64,000 nt of DNA from Halorubrum sp. CBA1125 (GCF_009742825.1 NZ_WPCE01000002.1:1-64000); one strand, 5' to 3'; shown: positions 17,022 through 26,329, counted from the first letter of the stretch. The notes: generated by a model not told the origin, from the sequence alone. Program-made: numbers and translations.

Positions 17022-17968
17022 ACAGATATGTCGTAATCAGCCGCGTTCGATTTGAACGTGTCCCATTCAGGAAGCTTCTCCCCAGCCACATCACCGCTGG
17101 TTTCGAGGTACGTACAGAGCGCCTGAACGGTTTCAGTGAGGTTGAGGTCGGATTCTCGATCGTACCGGGCTGCAGTCTCCGTGAGTGCCTCTGCACCAAT
17201 CTCACTGGCTGTGATCAGTAATAGACAGTATGATCTGTACCGTGCGCCATCATCAATGAGGAGCAAGTGACAGACAAGGTCTTCCGGAGTGAGTTCGGTT
17301 CGATCCTCGGAGCGGAAATAGTACTGCTCTTCCCGCGTTAACAGCGGGATTCCGTATTGTTCGAGTGCATCCGGACCAGTCCGATGAAAGAGTGACGCAG
17401 TCACGTCCGTCCGGCAACTGAACAGGTACTCATCAACATCCATCCAGATGAGACGGACACCAGTAGCGTGGTCGCGTGCTTCCTGTCGATGCATATGGCG
17501 TACCAGCGACCGTGCAAACGCAGCCAATCCCTGGAACTGACTCGTCAGTGCAAATCGGCTATCGCGTTTCGTGACAATACCGACGTTTCGTAACTGTTTG
17601 AGTCGCCGGTAGACCGTTGCACGACTCACATCAGTCCAATCCGTGAGTTCCGCAGCCGTTCGTTCAGTATCCAAATGGTACAGGAGTTGGATGGTCGACC
17701 CAGCAATCAGGCCAGCGAAATCGACGTGCGGGAATTCACGTGCGAGGTCTGCAAACCGTTCAGCCGGTTCAGCGTTCGACAACGAAACGCGGTATCGACC
17801 GTGTTGCTGCTCTCTGGTAATCAGCCCGAGCTCGGCAAGGGTCGAGACCACGCGAGACGTGTGACTCGGATCCCACTCAAGCGCATCAGCTAACTCCCGC
17901 TGTACCACGCCATCCACTCCCTCGGTACTGAGGTATGAGAGGACGGTGAGTTCCGGTTCAGAGATCAT
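17018..17968 (-). CDS. MarR-family regulator with two winged helices, probable antitoxin
   Basis: A 316-residue protein with one winged helix at residues 5-65 (QRELADALEWDPSHTSRVVS) and a second at residues 95-150 (ELTDWTDVSRATVYRRLKQL). It then has a roughly 150-residue domain similar to those of AbiEi-like antitoxins. It precedes and overlaps the nucleotidyltransferase gene, the order expected for an autoregulated toxin-antitoxin operon. A TATA box (ATTTATATATAGG, minus strand) lies about 20-30 bases upstream of the ATG, inside an inverted repeat. Confidence 0.75.
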   Translation of the reverse strand: MISEPELTVLSYLSTEGVDGVVQRELADALEWDPSHTSRVVSTLAELGLITREQQHGRYRVSLSNAEPAERFADLAREFPHVDFAGLIAGSTIQLLYHLDTERTAAELTDWTDVSRATVYRRLKQLRNVGIVTKRDSRFALTSQFQGLAAFARSLVRHMHRQEARDHATGVRLIWMDVDEYLFSCRTDVTASLFHRTGPDALEQYGIPLLTREEQYYFRSEDRTELTPEDLVCHLLLIDDGARYRSYCLLLITASEIGAEALTETAARYDRESDLNLTETVQALCTYLETSGDVAGEKLPEWDTFKSNAADYDISV

Positions 17969-17972
17969 CTTG

Positions 17973-18018
17973 TCTCAAATCACGAAACCTATATATAAAT
18001 ATCTTGCTTGTTTTGAGA
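17973..18018. promoter_or_regulatory. Inverted repeat flanking the TATA box of the toxin-antitoxin operon
   Basis: TCTCAAA at 17973-17979 and TTTGAGA at 18012-18018 form an inverted repeat (extended, eight of nine bases match) around the TATA box. A dimeric winged-helix protein such as the adjacent MarR-like antitoxin could bind here and block transcription. Confidence 0.5.
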
Positions 18019-18124
18019 TACGGTCTATCCAGCGATGTCGTGAACCCAGCTAAAGCAGAAATAATTCAGCGTTCCATAGATATATATCGCCAGAGCAAGT
18101 AGCTACAGCAACGGACCCCCACAC

Positions 18125-18700
18125 ATGGATCTCACAGACATCCCCGGTGATGCATACGACGGCGAGGAGTCACCGCCTGATCTCGACGCATTAGAATCGC
18201 CTGACTCGCTTCTCAAAGGTGGATCAATCCGAGAGCGGCTCCTCGACGTTGTCATCGGACTGCGGACGCCGACGAAGGTCTCGACGATCGCCGATCGTGC
18301 CGATTGTGACACCGAGACAGCCCGGGACTACCTAGAGTGGTTCGACGAGATGGGGATGGTACAGCGACACGACGGTCGTCCAGTCCGGTACGAACGCAAC
18401 GACGCGTACTTCCAGTGGCGACGCATCGACCGGATCCGCGAGGAATACTCCGAGCAGGAGATCGTTGACGCCCTCGACGACACGCTCACCCAGATCGAAG
18501 ACTACAGAGCGCAGTTCGATGCAACGCACCCGGACGATGTGTCCCTCGTCGACGCCACCCAGGAGCAGAATCTATCCACCGAAGCAGCTTGGGAAGCGCT
18601 CTCCGAGTGGGAGACACTCGAACAGCGAGCCGCGCTCCTCGACGAAGCACGCGGAAACAATCCAGTCGCCGGTAGCAAGCCCGGTCCAGTCGATGCCTGA
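18125..18700 (+). CDS. HTH protein (DUF7342-like), antitoxin partner of TumE-like toxin
   Basis: A 191-residue protein. Residues 35-100 form a winged helix (TKVSTIADRADCDTETARDY, then the wing GRPVRYERNDAYF), followed by a helical C-terminal half (SEQEIVDALDDTLTQIEDYR). This pairing of an HTH protein with a downstream TumE-like gene is widespread in haloarchaea. A TATA-like AGATATATAT lies about 40 bases upstream. Confidence 0.75.
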   Translation: MDLTDIPGDAYDGEESPPDLDALESPDSLLKGGSIRERLLDVVIGLRTPTKVSTIADRADCDTETARDYLEWFDEMGMVQRHDGRPVRYERNDAYFQWRRIDRIREEYSEQEIVDALDDTLTQIEDYRAQFDATHPDDVSLVDATQEQNLSTEAAWEALSEWETLEQRAALLDEARGNNPVAGSKPGPVDA

Positions 18701-19130
18701 GGACACGGCAGACCCACCCAGTCGCGGCCCCATCGATGCAGAAATCCTCGATCGGATTGCTGCCCACCTCGCCCGTAGTGATCGGTTCGACGACATCCAG
18801 ACACGACCGGAATACGCGCCGAACGCAGTCGTCGCTGACTACGATCTCGGATACTTTCCAGGCGGCGTCACCCGTGCGTATCTACGAATCCGCTGGTTCG
18901 AGACCGACGACTTCAGCATCCATTATTCGGAGCAATACCAGACCGGTAACGAGTGGGAGTGCCGATGGGATCGGCACCCCAATGACCATAACACCCGCGA
19001 GCACTTCCATCAACCCCCAGATGCGTCGACACCCGGAGAGGATGCCGACTATCCCGACGACTGGCGAGATATACTCGCAACCGTTCTTACCGATCTCGAT
19101 GACCGAATCAAAGCCTTCTGGGACGAGTGA
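18693..19130 (+). CDS. TumE-family toxin-like protein
   Basis: A 145-residue protein. The core (NAVVADYDLGYFPGGVTRAY, FETDDFSIHYSEQYQ, EWECRWDRHPNDHNTREHFH) has the conserved beta-strand and Arg/His pattern of TumE-like toxins of the TumE/TumA group. The ATG at 18693 lies inside the last codons of the HTH gene (8-base overlap), so the two are co-translated. Its target is not known to me. Confidence 0.72.
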   Translation: MPEDTADPPSRGPIDAEILDRIAAHLARSDRFDDIQTRPEYAPNAVVADYDLGYFPGGVTRAYLRIRWFETDDFSIHYSEQYQTGNEWECRWDRHPNDHNTREHFHQPPDASTPGEDADYPDDWRDILATVLTDLDDRIKAFWDE

Positions 19131-19160
19131 CGATCCGACGGGGGAAACGCCTACAGCGCA

Positions 19161-20159
19161 TCAAGCACTCGGCGCTATTGACCCGTCTGCTTCTGGAAGA
19201 CGCGTATAGCCAGGGTTCTCAAGCATCGATACATACGCCTGGTCAATATCCCGGCCAGACAGGTGTACATATCGTCCTGGGACTCGGGAGCCTGGAACCC
19301 ATCCGAACCACGCGCACATCTGCGCTTCAGTGAGGTAATTCGCCAGGTACGTCGCTCGGCTATGTCTGAAGTGATGCGGATTCACCGGTTTCTGAATCCC
19401 GGCTTGTTCGCTAGCACGATCTAAAATCCGCAAACGAATGTACTGGTAACTGATTGTCTCATCTGGAGACCCTTGCTTCGTGTCGATTTTACACCAGAGT
19501 GGCGCGTCAGGGCGTTGGTTCGGGTGTGCTGTTAGCCATGACTCAAGATACGATTCAGATTCGAGGAGCAAGAGTCGGCGCGACCCGGTTTTCCCCGAGA
19601 CAACCATCTGTTTTCCGAGTCCCGTCTGTTCGATATGCCCAACTTCTAGGTCGATGAGTTCTCCGATCCGCGCTCCGGTTTCCCATAAGACGGCTACAAA
19701 TGCACGATCACGGTCGTTATGACACGCTTCCAATAGGGCTTGAACATCTGCTGGAGTGAGCAGACTCTGGGGCAAAATCCGTTTTTGTTCTACGGGGCCC
19801 CGTCGAATCCACTTCGTCTCCTCAGGGTCTTCTCCATCATTCAACCACTTCCAGAACTGCTTGATCGCTTGCTTGTAATCAACGACAGTAGAGGAAGACG
19901 TTCCACGTGTGTACAACCACGCGACTAAATCAACGATCGCCTCTTTGTCCAGATCCACGAACCGTGTTTGCCCCACGTGATCTGTGATGATCTTGAAATG
20001 GGCAAGCACCTTCTGCTGTTGCGCCGAACTAATATCTGCAAGAACCATATCCCGGTGATACTCGGCTATGAGCTGCTTATTTTCGGGGTGGATGTGGGTG
20101 GCCGACTCGATATACGCTAATGTTCGATTCACCGCTGCCTCATAATCCATCGTAGGCAT
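19161..20159 (-). CDS. Tyrosine recombinase XerC/D-like, complete
   Basis: A 332-residue integrase with both domains. Residues 5-115 are the SAM-like core-binding domain. The catalytic domain has Arg in ETGARIGELIDL, the HxxR box NPHHFRHSRATYLA, Trp in AWFGWVPGS and the nucleophile Tyr in PGRYVHLSGRD. Of the five recombinases in the window this is the only one with all expected parts, so it is the best candidate for an active enzyme. It is on the opposite strand to the TumE module and alone in its operon. Confidence 0.9.
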   Translation of the reverse strand: MPTMDYEAAVNRTLAYIESATHIHPENKQLIAEYHRDMVLADISSAQQQKVLAHFKIITDHVGQTRFVDLDKEAIVDLVAWLYTRGTSSSTVVDYKQAIKQFWKWLNDGEDPEETKWIRRGPVEQKRILPQSLLTPADVQALLEACHNDRDRAFVAVLWETGARIGELIDLEVGHIEQTGLGKQMVVSGKTGSRRLLLLESESYLESWLTAHPNQRPDAPLWCKIDTKQGSPDETISYQYIRLRILDRASEQAGIQKPVNPHHFRHSRATYLANYLTEAQMCAWFGWVPGSRVPGRYVHLSGRDIDQAYVSMLENPGYTRLPEADGSIAPSA

Positions 20160-20333
20160 ACCGCTCGTGAAGGTATCTATGGAGATAACGCGCGCGGTGA
20201 ATACCTTTCTCGTGTTCGACAGTTCAGGGCGCTACAATCGAATTCTTCCCCAGATATAGGCGAAACTGATTCTCAACGTCGACCTACAGCGATAACCGTC
20301 TCAAAGAGGGAGCAATCCGTCATTGTAGGAGTA

Positions 20334-22622
20334 TCAGCTGAACAATCCTCGGACGCGGCCAATCACCCCGCCACTACTCTCTGACTCACTTGTTTCCGCT
20401 CCTGTTCCTTCACTCACCCGTCCATCCAATTCAGCGCCAGCTGGCGGCTCTCCCAACCAGTCGAGGAACTCGGCAGGTGATTTGATCAGCAGATCGCGTC
20501 CACGGCGTTCAACACGCGCAACGGTGGGCGGATCCCGCGCATACGTGTAGGTATCCGTCGACATCTCTTCAGGGAACGATACACGAAGCCGATCGCCTTG
20601 GTCTTCCGTCGTAATATCCTCTCGCTTGAGCAGATCGAACCAGCGGTCACGACCCGCATCATGCTCTTGTTCGGCGGGGCGTCGTGGGAACCACTCCGGT
20701 ACGTCACGACCAGCATACTCGTAGAACTCCAGCATCACGGCACGTGCCGTCCGTAACGCATCGTCATCATTCGAAAGCGTCAGCTCTCGGGTCAGCATTT
20801 CGTGGGTGAACCAGAGGAACAGCGGATTATCCTGCTCGATCAGCCGGTTGACCTCGGCCTCACCCTTGTAGCTCGTGTCGAAATTCACGTTGAAATGCAA
20901 AATCTTCGAGCGATTTCGGAACCACTCATCCGGCCGTTTGTCGTTACTAATGAATGCGAACAGCGGGAAGCTCGCTTCCGGCGTCCAGTTCCCCCAGTAG
21001 TTTCGGAACGTATCCAACCGGTTCACGGTATCTTTCGTGATGTCGTCGACGACGACAGGGAACGCAGTATTCGCAGACCGCATTCCCCGTACTTTCCGCT
21101 TCCCGACCTCGTCGGCATCAACCGGATTCACGACTCGCCCCCCGCTAATCATCGACAGCACGAACTGTGCGAATGTTCCTTTCCCGGCGTCCGACTCGCC
21201 GTAGATGTAGAGGTTCGGAAGCGCCTTGTCAAGGTCAATCCCGTACTGATCGTAGAATGCTGCATCACGGTTCGCAAACGGTGCCCAAAACATCCACAGC
21301 AACGCCTCGGTCATGTGCGCTTTCACGGCGTCTTCATCGTTGCAATTCCCGTACTTGTCGACCGTCTCAAAATACCCCTCTAAATCGGACAGGGCGGTAT
21401 CAACGACATCTGGATCGTCAGGCAGCGGCTGTCCTACCCGGTAGACCCGCCCATCAGTATGGAAGCTCAGTGCACGCCCGAATTCAACCGGAGCATTATC
21501 ACCTGTTTGTGCACGCTGGACACGCATTGTCGGCACCTCATAGACATCGCGCTTGTACTGCTGGACCGCCTGTGGCGTCGTCGTCAGTGAATCACCGGAG
21601 AGAGACGCGTCGTAATCAGTCATTCGAGACAACGCCTCAATCGCATCCTCGCTATGCCCCAGCAATGAGAGGTTGATTCGCGTCTCACTCTCGTCACCCG
21701 GATCTAAATCCTCTGCTGATCCCTCACTCTCACCGTCATCTGACTCGTGTTGCTGCTCGTCGACTTTCTCTTCAGCACCCTCACTCAGCTCCGTCTCATC
21801 GCCCAGTACCAGATCGACTTCATCCACCTCTGACTCAATCCGCTCATCAAGCCGTCCGTGAAGCTCGCCTACTTCATCACGGGTCTTCACCTTCCCCTCA
21901 GTGTACAGCGAGACCACCTCTGCCCGGTCATCAGATGTCCGTTCCAACCGCTCCGTAAGATCATCGAGAAACGGGCCGTCGTTATTGTAGGACCGGTGCT
22001 CTTCATAGAAATCGACGAGCTCGCCCCACAGCGATGTGTCCGTCGCCGTTTCGAATACGACCCCGGTATTCGCCTGCCGCGTCCACGCGTTACTCGACAA
22101 GTTCGGGGACCCAACGATCGCCGTCGCTGGCCGCACCGTCTCTGTCTCCGCAGCATCCTCTGACTCGTCTATATCAGTTCCACCGCCACTTGCAGTCGAG
22201 TCCGAATCGGTCCACTCGAAAGTTTGCTGGGATGCATCAGTCTCGTCACTCCCGTCCGAGTCGTCACTTTCAGCGCTGTATTCGATCAGGTAGAGTTTGC
22301 TGTGTACTTCTTTCGTCTCGCAAAGATAGATCACTAACTTATCGTCTCGTTTGAGCTGTTCAAGCCGATCTGCAAGTTCTGGTTTATCGATGAGTCGCTC
22401 CCGATAATCCGCAACGTCACCCGCGACTACTTCCAATTGTTCAAGCGACTCAACGCGGTCAAACAGTTCAAGGATGAACTCCGGTGAATCACAGTACGTG
22501 ACGACACGCATCCGGACAGCGTCCTCAAAGTACGTTTCGAACCGCCCGTAGCTCCTGAAGAGTTCAACGTGTCCCGTTGTTTCAGACCTGCCGCCCAGCG
22601 GGAGATCAAACTGCTCCGCCAT
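20334..22622 (-). CDS. Phospholipase D-like nuclease fused to an SF3/D5-like AAA ATPase
   Basis: A 762-residue fusion. Residues 1-200 carry a PLD fold with one HKD-type motif (VHSKLYLIEYS near residue 106, then AIVGSPNLSSNAW), typical of single-motif nucleases that act as dimers. A long acidic linker follows. Residues 440-640 form an ATPase: Walker A YGESDAGKGTFAQF, Walker B PVVVDDITKD and sensor AFISNDKRPDEWF, the pattern of viral SF3/D5 helicases. The C-terminus ends VIGRVRGLFS. The ATG at 22622 is preferred over one five codons upstream. It is probably a DNA-processing defence or replication protein; the exact role is unknown. Confidence 0.75.
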   Translation of the reverse strand: MAEQFDLPLGGRSETTGHVELFRSYGRFETYFEDAVRMRVVTYCDSPEFILELFDRVESLEQLEVVAGDVADYRERLIDKPELADRLEQLKRDDKLVIYLCETKEVHSKLYLIEYSAESDDSDGSDETDASQQTFEWTDSDSTASGGGTDIDESEDAAETETVRPATAIVGSPNLSSNAWTRQANTGVVFETATDTSLWGELVDFYEEHRSYNNDGPFLDDLTERLERTSDDRAEVVSLYTEGKVKTRDEVGELHGRLDERIESEVDEVDLVLGDETELSEGAEEKVDEQQHESDDGESEGSAEDLDPGDESETRINLSLLGHSEDAIEALSRMTDYDASLSGDSLTTTPQAVQQYKRDVYEVPTMRVQRAQTGDNAPVEFGRALSFHTDGRVYRVGQPLPDDPDVVDTALSDLEGYFETVDKYGNCNDEDAVKAHMTEALLWMFWAPFANRDAAFYDQYGIDLDKALPNLYIYGESDAGKGTFAQFVLSMISGGRVVNPVDADEVGKRKVRGMRSANTAFPVVVDDITKDTVNRLDTFRNYWGNWTPEASFPLFAFISNDKRPDEWFRNRSKILHFNVNFDTSYKGEAEVNRLIEQDNPLFLWFTHEMLTRELTLSNDDDALRTARAVMLEFYEYAGRDVPEWFPRRPAEQEHDAGRDRWFDLLKREDITTEDQGDRLRVSFPEEMSTDTYTYARDPPTVARVERRGRDLLIKSPAEFLDWLGEPPAGAELDGRVSEGTGAETSESESSGGVIGRVRGLFS

Positions 22623-22746
22623 AATGTTCGTTACCACTTACACAACTTGGTCTGATAACCGTTCACCTCAGAGTGGAACAAATGATCGGAGCCAAAACAC
22701 TCTCAATCCAGGAAGCCGGGTTCCGTGAACTACTCGGTATCCGCCT

Positions 22747-23106
22747 CTACCTGTACGAAGACGACTGGCGAAGGCATCGTTCCGCTCGATATTTCAGAGT
22801 CTCGCGGGCATAGTACGCGCCATCCCGCTCGCTTTCCGCAACTCGCTCAAACAATTGCCGCGAAATCTGCTTCGTGACGATCTCACCATCCTTAACCATC
22901 CAAGCGAACGGTTCGTTCGGATCAAGGCCCCACCGTCGGAGTATCTCCCCGTCGACCCGCAACGATTGGACAAGCTCGTCACCATACTCACTGGCTTTCT
23001 CTCGGCTCAAAACCAAGGTATCGAGAACCCCATCATCGTGCGGCTTCGGCGTCGCCCACTCAACGGTCCATTCCGAGTCAAGGTCGTTCATCACTTTATC
23101 AGACAT
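22747..23106 (-). CDS. Hypothetical protein of 119 residues
   Basis: An acidic, helical protein (VLSREKASEYGDELVQSL, EPFAWMVKDGEIVTKQISR) with no recognised family. It lies 124 bases upstream of the PLD-ATPase gene in the same direction and may be co-transcribed with it. The ATG at 23106 is chosen because the upstream alternative adds a non-acidic leader. Confidence 0.55.
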   Translation of the reverse strand: MSDKVMNDLDSEWTVEWATPKPHDDGVLDTLVLSREKASEYGDELVQSLRVDGEILRRWGLDPNEPFAWMVKDGEIVTKQISRQLFERVAESERDGAYYARETLKYRAERCLRQSSSYR

Positions 23107-23167
23107 CTGATCTACAAAACGAGCGGGCCACAGTACATATAACCCGATTGCTCTCCTCACGGCTCGT

Positions 23168-23698
23168 ATGCCAGCAACACAAACAATCGACGTGTTTGAC
23201 GGGTTAGAATTTTATGTCGAACCCGCCGAAGCACCGGACCCGGTCTACTATACGAGCGACAAACCCGAATTCGACGTACACATCCGGAACAAGGACGCAA
23301 AATACGATTTCAGTGAAGAAAGCGCGTTCACATGGACAATTGAAACGAACCCGATGCAAGTAGTGCATACCAACGAAGTCGAGTTCGGCCCCTTGGACCG
23401 TGGAGAGGAAACGACGGTTACTGTCGGTGGGAAAGTTCTAGCGTACGAAGGCCACGGGGTTTTCGGTATTGCTACCGGTGGGGCGTCAGGAAAGAGTGGT
23501 TCCGACCGCCGAGAATTAAAATCCGGACGTGCAAAATCAGCTGACCCAGCGTACAGTTTCCACGTGTGGGACAATTCGCATTACGACGCGTCGATCCGGC
23601 AGCCGAAGCGGCTGCAGTTAGCTATGTTCGGCACTTCGGTGCTGCTAATCTTATTCGCGGTTGTTCAGGTGCTACTAGCCATAGGGATCGTGGGGTAG
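23168..23698 (+). CDS. Tail-anchored beta-sandwich protein
   Basis: A 176-residue protein. Residues 10-95 look like a CARDB/Ig-like beta sandwich (FDVHIRNKDAKYDFSE, EVEFGPLDRGEETTVTVGG). After a polar stretch, residues 150-175 form one hydrophobic helix (LAMFGTSVLLILFAVVQVLL) at the very C-terminus, so the bulk would face the cytoplasm or outside with a C-terminal anchor. There is no signal peptide. A TATA-like ACATATAAC lies about 27 bases before the ATG. Confidence 0.6.
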   Translation: MPATQTIDVFDGLEFYVEPAEAPDPVYYTSDKPEFDVHIRNKDAKYDFSEESAFTWTIETNPMQVVHTNEVEFGPLDRGEETTVTVGGKVLAYEGHGVFGIATGGASGKSGSDRRELKSGRAKSADPAYSFHVWDNSHYDASIRQPKRLQLAMFGTSVLLILFAVVQVLLAIGIVG

Positions 23699-23719
23699 AC
23701 GCCGGTTGGAACGCGACGG

Positions 23720-24250
23720 TCAGCGTCGTTCGAATTTCCCGAGTTCGAGATCCACGTGCTGATGTACTCCGTACGGATCGATGAATTCCATTTTCCTGGT
23801 GTCGATGAACCGACTTACTTCGCCGTGCCTAGGTCCCCAGTGAGCGACATCAATCCCGAGCTCTGATTCGAGCACTACTCCCCCGACGAAGTTCACTGTC
23901 CCTGCGACGAGCAACGCGAGCCACCAATCCGTTGGTGCCGCGAGGATAACGACCGCGACCGGGAGCGACGCGTACATCGTGAACGCCGGTACACGGTACA
24001 GCTTCCCGATCTCAGCATTTACAAGATACGCAAGCATCCCGTACACTCCAAGAATCAATCCGAGGTCACCGTACCAAACGAGGAATCTTGGTGCTGTCTC
24101 TAAGCCCAGAAACGACATATTCAACGCGAGAACGTTCGTGAATGTCGTTACTCTGGACACGTAGTATTTCTCGACCACGATCCCAACGAACAGCAAGGCG
24201 AATATCGGGAGATTAGCCCCGAACACCCTAGTAAGCGCGTCAATCAGCAT
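23720..24250 (-). CDS. Small multi-pass membrane protein
   Basis: A 176-residue protein with about four transmembrane helices (for example IFALLFVGIVVEKYYV, GDLGLILGVYGMLAYLV and the Trp-rich ALLVAGTVNFVGGVV) and a polar C-terminal tail of about 45 residues. No family is recognised. It converges on the tail-anchored gene with a 21-base gap. Confidence 0.55.
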   Translation of the reverse strand: MLIDALTRVFGANLPIFALLFVGIVVEKYYVSRVTTFTNVLALNMSFLGLETAPRFLVWYGDLGLILGVYGMLAYLVNAEIGKLYRVPAFTMYASLPVAVVILAAPTDWWLALLVAGTVNFVGGVVLESELGIDVAHWGPRHGEVSRFIDTRKMEFIDPYGVHQHVDLELGKFERR

Positions 24251-24557
24251 ATTTGCTGATCTCTCTCATAGATGCATTATTGTTGGGCAGTGATGATAGA
24301 GTGAGATTGGCAGCTCACGCCGATGTTGGCTGTGCTGGATATATCCTTGTATTTCCCACGCCACCTCTATCCGTTCGTGGGGCTTTCAACAGAGCCGAAT
24401 ATAGCTCACTAATAGACGCGGGTTGAGGATCAAGACGCTCTACATCAAATAGTAATCCCACATAGAGACGGGTGTCCGGTTCTACAGAACGAAGTCTAAC
24501 CGAAGTCGCCTCGTGTCAGGGAAACTGATTACTGTCGTCCCAGTATACCTCGTCCCG
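24251..24557. other. Gene-free stretch
   Basis: 307 bases between divergent genes. No tRNA, repeat or convincing small gene was seen; it presumably holds the two promoters. Confidence 0.3.
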
Positions 24558-24938
24558 ATGCCCCAGATATTCGAGTTCCATTGTACGAACCCGGACTGTG
24601 AGTTCGAGATGCCGTCCGGCTGGGGATACTATATGTACGCAATCGCTGACGACGGCGAACGCATCCATTGTCCACACCCTGGAGAGATGGGACGAGCGCG
24701 AGACGTGATCGGCGAGGACGCGTCCCAGGAAGAGATCGACCGTCGCACCGGGTTCAATACCTACTGCTTCTGTATCCACTGCGAAGCGCAGGTGGATTTA
24801 GATCTCGACCGGGATGAGAAGGCGTGTCCGGAGTGTCGATCAAACGCGGTCAAGACCATCGATGAACTTGTTGACGAACAATGCCCCGTCTGCGGGGAAG
24901 GGACATTCGTCGCTGAGGATACCGGTGCAATAGCGTAG
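24558..24938 (+). CDS. Multi-zinc-ribbon protein
   Basis: A 126-residue protein with three zinc-binding segments: CTNPDCEF near the start, CFCIHCEAQ in the middle paired with CPECRSNA, and CPVCGEGTF at the end. Rubredoxin-like ribbons of this kind occur in small haloarchaeal adaptor proteins. The ATG at 24558 puts the first Cys pair close to the N-terminus; an in-frame GTG 45 bases upstream adds a hydrophobic leader and is less likely. Confidence 0.6.
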   Translation: MPQIFEFHCTNPDCEFEMPSGWGYYMYAIADDGERIHCPHPGEMGRARDVIGEDASQEEIDRRTGFNTYCFCIHCEAQVDLDLDRDEKACPECRSNAVKTIDELVDEQCPVCGEGTFVAEDTGAIA

Positions 24939-25141
24939 TTGCGCCAGTAGGATATTATAAACGAGTGCCCGTTTCCATATGAAGTTTAACTGGATAGCGA
25001 AACGGAGAGTTCTCTATGGAAAGTGAATCGAACACCCGGGTATTTCGGCGCAGGATATGAGAATACAGAAGGGCCGATAGCAGAGTCACATTCGGGCAGC
25101 CAGACTCACAGCACGCCTGTATCATACATATCCCGGGAATA

Positions 25142-25474
25142 TCAGGCGTATTCACTAAGTGAGTGATTGTGGCGCGTTTGTGGACGGCCTCGTACCAACA
25201 GCTCATATTCCCCCATCGGCACTGGCAGTGCCCCCGTCCCAGATAGCTGAGAGAGTTTCACGGCGGTGAGCGGTTCTTGGGCCAGTGCGTACCCTGTTGC
25301 CATACTCACCGGTGCGACAGCGACGATCGCCTCGTCAGGCGTTGCCTCAATCAGTTCTTCAGCATTCGCATTACGGACAACTGCATCGGTCGGGAGTGAA
25401 GAGACGGGAAACAGATCGGATGCCTCGTCGTATGGAATACTATCATATACGAGGTATGGATGCTTGTTACGCAT
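25142..25474 (-). CDS. Hypothetical protein of 110 residues
   Basis: It contains LVYDSIPYDEASDLFPV and EAIVAVAPVSMATGYALAQ, a small alpha/beta protein of unknown family. It is divergent from the CBS-HEPN gene with 75 bases between starts. Confidence 0.5.
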   Translation of the reverse strand: MRNKHPYLVYDSIPYDEASDLFPVSSLPTDAVVRNANAEELIEATPDEAIVAVAPVSMATGYALAQEPLTAVKLSQLSGTGALPVPMGEYELLVRGRPQTRHNHSLSEYA

Positions 25475-25549
25475 CTATACAGTCCTATTAATTTTTGAAA
25501 GTAATAAATCTAACGTCGGTATTACAGCACTCCCCTCACACGACAAACC

Positions 25550-26329
25550 ATGACCAACGGTTGCACCGCGGACAATATTGCTACCGCAAACCCAGAAATA
25601 TGCCCGGCTGACGACGTTCCGACGGCAGCAGACTGGCTTTCAGAACGCGACTACGACTCGGCACCGGTGTTCGAGGATGGCCGCCCAATTGGCTACGTGA
25701 CACGAGACGCCGCAGAGACAGCCTCGCCAGACACGTCACTCGCAGAGATTACAGAACCGCTCACAGTCGATGTCCTCATCGCCAGCGACTCCCCACTCGA
25801 CACAGTTCTCGAAGCACTCTATGACCGCCCGTTCTACTATCTCGCGGACCGAAACCAAGTCACGGGTATACTCACCCGTGCAGACCTCAACACCGAGCCA
25901 GTCTACCAACACCTCTACACCAAACTCTCACAACTTGAACAAGCCTTCCGAAAGACAATCCAGGAACACGTGCCAGATTGGCGCGAAACCACGCCGCTTC
26001 ACCCAGACATATTGGACGCCATCGACGAACGCCTCGCTGATGCGAAAGACGCCGGCGTCGCACTTGACCCGATTCACTACGCCCAATTCTCAACACTCGT
26101 GACTATCATCGGAAACAGCGACGCTGCATCACAAGCACTCGACTTCGATGCCGGGCATCAAGCAAGCAGCCAACTCGACCCAATCACGGATCTCCGGAAC
26201 GATGTCGCCCATTCAACACCGGTCATACAGAACACAGACCGCGGCCTCACAGAATCCGGGCGAACAATAACCCATCTCCTCGACCAGTACCAACTTATTG
26301 AGGAACTACTTGCCACCCACAACGAATGA
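25550..26329 (+). CDS. CBS-pair protein fused to a HEPN-like domain
   Basis: A 259-residue fusion. Residues 10-120 form two CBS motifs (YDSAPVFEDGRPIGYVTRDA and YYLADRNQVTGILTRADL), which in other proteins bind adenine nucleotides. Residues 125-255 are helical (LEQAFRKTIQEHVPDW) and contain LRNDVAHST near residue 215, the R-N-x3-H signature of HEPN ribonucleases. The arrangement suggests a nucleotide-sensing RNA-cleaving or RNA-binding defence protein. This is inferred from motifs only. Confidence 0.7.
   Translation: MTNGCTADNIATANPEICPADDVPTAADWLSERDYDSAPVFEDGRPIGYVTRDAAETASPDTSLAEITEPLTVDVLIASDSPLDTVLEALYDRPFYYLADRNQVTGILTRADLNTEPVYQHLYTKLSQLEQAFRKTIQEHVPDWRETTPLHPDILDAIDERLADAKDAGVALDPIHYAQFSTLVTIIGNSDAASQALDFDAGHQASSQLDPITDLRNDVAHSTPVIQNTDRGLTESGRTITHLLDQYQLIEELLATHNE

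Larger units (their letters stand above)
7279..20159. mobile_element. Integrase-rich accessory zone (integration hot spot)
   Basis: Five tyrosine recombinase genes (7279, 11035, 12714, 15191 and 19161) lie within 13 kb, interspersed with toxin-antitoxin-like pairs, zinc-ribbon small genes and AT-rich gaps. No transposase, replication protein or virion gene was recognised, so this is more likely a mosaic of integrated-element remnants than one intact provirus. The ends of individual elements cannot be drawn: no tRNA gene or long direct repeat that could be an attachment site was found by eye. Confidence 0.5.
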
